NCBI GenBank assembly: GCA_012799315.1
Contig: JAAZLM010000081.1
Span: 1-9,064, forward strand
Direction: 5' to 3'
Origin: Clostridiales bacterium
GTDB lineage: Bacteria > Bacillota > Clostridia > Oscillospirales > Ruminococcaceae
DNA length: 9,064 nucleotides
Below are positions 7,203 to 9,064 of this stretch, piece after piece; the first letter of the stretch is position 1, and every line of letters starts with the position of its first letter. The notes beneath the pieces were generated by a model. The model was not told the DNA's origin. It did no database searches and saw only the letters and a list, made by a program, of their open reading frames with translations. The translations under genes were made by a program, and so were the position numbers.

Positions 7203-7254
7203 CCCTATATTAATAGGGAATTTTCTGCGATACCTATGGTAGCATAGGGAATTT
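7203..7254 (-). repeat. Pair of hairpins built on an 11-base direct repeat at the cvpA-pgsA junction
   Basis: The element ATAGGGAATTT (plus strand) occurs at 7213-7223 and 7244-7254, 31 bases apart. Each copy supplies one arm of a perfect 6-4-6 inverted repeat: CCCTAT-ATTA-ATAGGG at 7203-7218 and CCTATG-GTAG-CATAGG at 7233-7248. The second overlaps the stop codon of the CvpA gene. In the minus-strand transcript the upstream repeat could instead pair with the downstream GGG-containing arm, giving alternative folds. There is no T-run, so these are not simple terminators. Processing, attenuation or protein binding is possible. Confidence 0.5.
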
Positions 7255-7956
7255 AAAGTTATAAATCCAGCTGAATATTGTTGAATCCCCTATTGTCTGC
7301 TCATTTATTACAATTAAGTCGTTCCCCGTTGCAATTATTACACCTTTTAGTGCTAGAACAAGGAGGAACAAAATCACTACTGCGTTAATAAGTCCTAGGA
7401 CACCGCCAAGGAACATATTCAATTGCCCAAGTATCGGGATATTATATAATGTGCCGAACATTTTCGCCACAAGATTGACCCCTATCATTAGAACAGCGAA
7501 GAAGATCGCAAATATCACTACTCTTATTAGGAATTCGATTATCGGGCGAATTATCTCCTGCGAGATTGTCTTTGCCACATCATCACTTGATTTATTTAGA
7601 CTCCTATCTATCTTATCCATTGCCTCATCATTAATGTCGGCAAGTGATAGCATCGCATCTTGGAATGCTTTGGGGAATGACTTTGTAGCATCGGTAATCA
7701 GCGCCCGAACATTATCTTTATCTGTTGCAGCGTCAATTCGGGTTGAAATCTCCTGCGTTATTTTAGGTTCAATTGCACTGGTGTAAATTCCGGATGCGAT
7801 TGCACCGCTTAATAGGATAGCAATTACTATTGCTGCAACTCTACCCACAAGTAATACTACCGAACGGAGGAATCCTTTCTTAGCGTATAAATAAATGCAA
7901 ATTAAAAATATTCCTACAACTACTACATCGTAGAACCAAAAAAATTGCTCACCCAT
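7234..7956 (-). CDS. CvpA family (colicin V production-like) integral membrane protein
   Basis: Protein of 240 residues with hydrophobic segments at about 5-24, 32-54, 140-165 and 181-208. The Y-A-K-K-G-F turn at 24-29 and the GGVLGLINAVV pattern at 184-194 are typical of the CvpA family. Between helices 2 and 3 is a polar, charged, probably helical insert of about 80 residues (60-138). In E. coli CvpA is needed for colicin V export and affects envelope homeostasis; the role of Firmicutes members is unclear, so no specific function is claimed. The ATG at 7956 is chosen because AAGGAG at 7966-7971 is 9 bases upstream. An in-frame TTG at 7965 directly abuts the SD and cannot be the start. It lies 29 bases after the DUF5711-like gene and was probably cotranscribed with it. 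Confidence 0.85.
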   Translation of the reverse strand: MGEQFFWFYDVVVVGIFLICIYLYAKKGFLRSVVLLVGRVAAIVIAILLSGAIASGIYTSAIEPKITQEISTRIDAATDKDNVRALITDATKSFPKAFQDAMLSLADINDEAMDKIDRSLNKSSDDVAKTISQEIIRPIIEFLIRVVIFAIFFAVLMIGVNLVAKMFGTLYNIPILGQLNMFLGGVLGLINAVVILFLLVLALKGVIIATGNDLIVINEQTIGDSTIFSWIYNFKFPMLP

Positions 7957-7965
7957 TAATAACAA

Positions 7966-7971
7966 CTCCTT
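7966..7971 (-). promoter_or_regulatory. Ribosome binding site that fixes the CvpA start
   Basis: AAGGAG on the minus strand lies 9 bases before the ATG at 7956. The upstream in-frame TTG at 7965 touches this site with no spacer, so the longer reading frame is rejected. Confidence 0.85.
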
Positions 7972-7985
7972 ATACGGCAGCTTGA

Positions 7986-9064
7986 TTATTCTTCAACGAA
8001 TTTTGTGATTTTCCCTGCACCGATTAGATAGTACGCATTATCAATAACAAGTAATTGCGAATAATCATATTCAAGATCCCTGCTGCTCACTTTCTCCATA
8101 TTAGCATTATATACTATAATCGCCTTTTCATCAAGAACAAATATTGTCTTATCCTTGACTTGGGCGGATTTTACCGTATCACCTAGAATAATTTCGCTGT
8201 TTTTTCCGTCATCGGCGGAAAACCTCCTGATAATTGTCTGCCTATTTGCACTATCAGCAAGCGATATTATCGTCATATCGCCCATACTAGAATAGCATTT
8301 TACAGGTAGTCTATATTCCTGTTCGTATACTACCTGCCCCGTTTTATCGATAATGACGCTCTTGTCGTCACCAATCACCGATATTCTCCCGTCTGAATGT
8401 GCATTCAGTGATAGGACCATTGTGCCGATAAGTTCCGTGCTCCAACGCTCCCTGTCTTCGCTAAATTCAAATCTATGTAGCTTGCTGCTAATTTGCCCAT
8501 TACTAGCGCCAATGGTGCTAACTATGCAACCGTTCGCATCGGATGTGAATTCCACTTCGATAATTTTCTGCTCGTCCGATGACCATTTGAAGATTTCTTC
8601 CCCTCTTTTATCGTAAATGACCATTACCGATTCGTATCTATTCGACCCCGTCACCACTGCTACATCATCATCGGAGCTTAACCGTGCAAGCATAATTTTA
8701 TCATCGTATGTCTTGCGGAAGTATTCCTTGCTGCGACTGCCTACAATTAGTTCGGATCCGCCCTCATCGAACACAAGGTATCGCCTAGAATTTGTTCTCA
8801 ATACGGGCACTTTATATCCATGTAGGGAGGAAGTAAGCTCCCTGCCTTTATTGCTATATGCAAATACATATGTATCCGTTAGTAAAACTATATCTTCACC
8901 CATTGGCTCAAGATTGTATTTTGCGCTGAGCGGCAACTCAATGGGGAAGCCCGCATCTGTTTGCACTAGATCGGATTTGCCAATAGGATTTATGTCAATC
9001 CCGACCGCCTCTTGAAATCTTCTATTAGTCAAGAGTAGGATCGATACTATAATAAGAAAAACCA
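7986..9064 (-). CDS. DUF5711-like membrane-anchored beta-propeller protein (N-terminus cut by window edge)
   Basis: The reading frame stays open to the right edge. Before the in-frame TTG at 9032 it encodes VFLIIVSILLL, the end of a transmembrane helix, so that TTG is not the start and the true start lies outside the window. After the helix come about 350 residues with no catalytic motif but many short beta-rich repeats of the kind alternating strand, turn and D/G/S-rich loop (for example VMVIYDKRGEEIFKW and KSVIIDKTGQVVYEQEY), which suggests a WD40/PQQ-like propeller on the outer face of the membrane. The sequence pattern matches my memory of DUF5711 proteins of Clostridia, including VFDEGG and SRSKEYF followed by YDKRGEEIFKW. 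Function is unknown. It directly precedes the CvpA gene (29-base gap), so the two may act together at the membrane. A generic propeller protein of another family is the alternative. Confidence 0.75.
   Translation of the reverse strand, partial: VFLIIVSILLLTNRRFQEAVGIDINPIGKSDLVQTDAGFPIELPLSAKYNLEPMGEDIVLLTDTYVFAYSNKGRELTSSLHGYKVPVLRTNSRRYLVFDEGGSELIVGSRSKEYFRKTYDDKIMLARLSSDDDVAVVTGSNRYESVMVIYDKRGEEIFKWSSDEQKIIEVEFTSDANGCIVSTIGASNGQISSKLHRFEFSEDRERWSTELIGTMVLSLNAHSDGRISVIGDDKSVIIDKTGQVVYEQEYRLPVKCYSSMGDMTIISLADSANRQTIIRRFSADDGKNSEIILGDTVKSAQVKDKTIFVLDEKAIIVYNANMEKVSSRDLEYDYSQLLVIDNAYYLIGAGKITKFVEE

Noticed and set aside
7203..7248. Rho-independent terminator after the CvpA gene
   Set aside because: The hairpins have short 6-base stems and no following T-run, so termination is not supported.
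1..9064. CRISPR array, mobile element, tRNA or defence system
   Set aside because: No spaced repeats, transposase, integrase, tRNA-like fold or defence-type domain was seen; all long reading frames are accounted for by housekeeping or signalling genes.

Overview
The window looks like an ordinary chromosomal segment from a low-GC Gram-positive bacterium, most likely a Clostridia/Oscillospirales-type gut or anaerobe lineage. The grounds are AT-rich spacers, strong AGGAGG-like ribosome binding sites, textbook sigma-A promoters, a ClpE-type zinc-finger Clp ATPase, a clostridial-type iron/zinc alcohol dehydrogenase, and a DUF5711-like protein next to a CvpA protein. No tRNA, rRNA, CRISPR array, insertion sequence or phage gene was seen. 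The lineage is an inference from gene families, not a sequence match.

Layout, left to right. (1) Positions 1-1867, minus strand: a large membrane-bound diguanylate cyclase (TM, extracellular Cache-like sensor, TM, HAMP, PAS, GGDEF) whose last few dozen residues run off the left edge. (2) Positions 1868-2286: a divergent intergenic region with a good promoter for each side and about 250 AT-rich bases without recognisable content. (3) Positions 2287-4219, plus strand: a two-gene operon of a YqhD/butanol-dehydrogenase-like alcohol dehydrogenase and a short-chain dehydrogenase/reductase. (4) Positions 4237-4266: a perfect dyad terminator that serves both converging operons. (5) Positions 4273-9064, minus strand: a gene string read right to left as DUF5711-like beta-propeller (N-terminus cut by the right edge), CvpA family membrane protein, PgsA phosphatidylglycerophosphate synthase, and a ClpE-like ATPase.

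How the parts may work together. The two plus-strand enzymes form a reductase pair that could remove aldehydes or ketones at the expense of NAD(P)H, or the SDR may have a separate role (FabG-like, or the YmfI-type reductase of EF-P modification). The divergently transcribed cyclase would turn an extracellular signal into c-di-GMP, but nothing in the sequence proves a link to the reductases. The minus-strand string combines membrane phospholipid synthesis, two membrane-associated proteins of unclear role, and protein quality control, which suggests an envelope or stress housekeeping operon.

The most interesting unexplained signals are regulatory. Two tandem perfect 6-4-6 inverted repeats lie immediately upstream of the clpE-like gene. 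A repeated hairpin pair sharing an 11-base direct repeat lies in the cvpA-pgsA junction. Nested repeats lie around the -10 and start of the dehydrogenase promoter. Several start codons were corrected from ribosome-binding-site spacing. I see no convincing new multi-gene system here.
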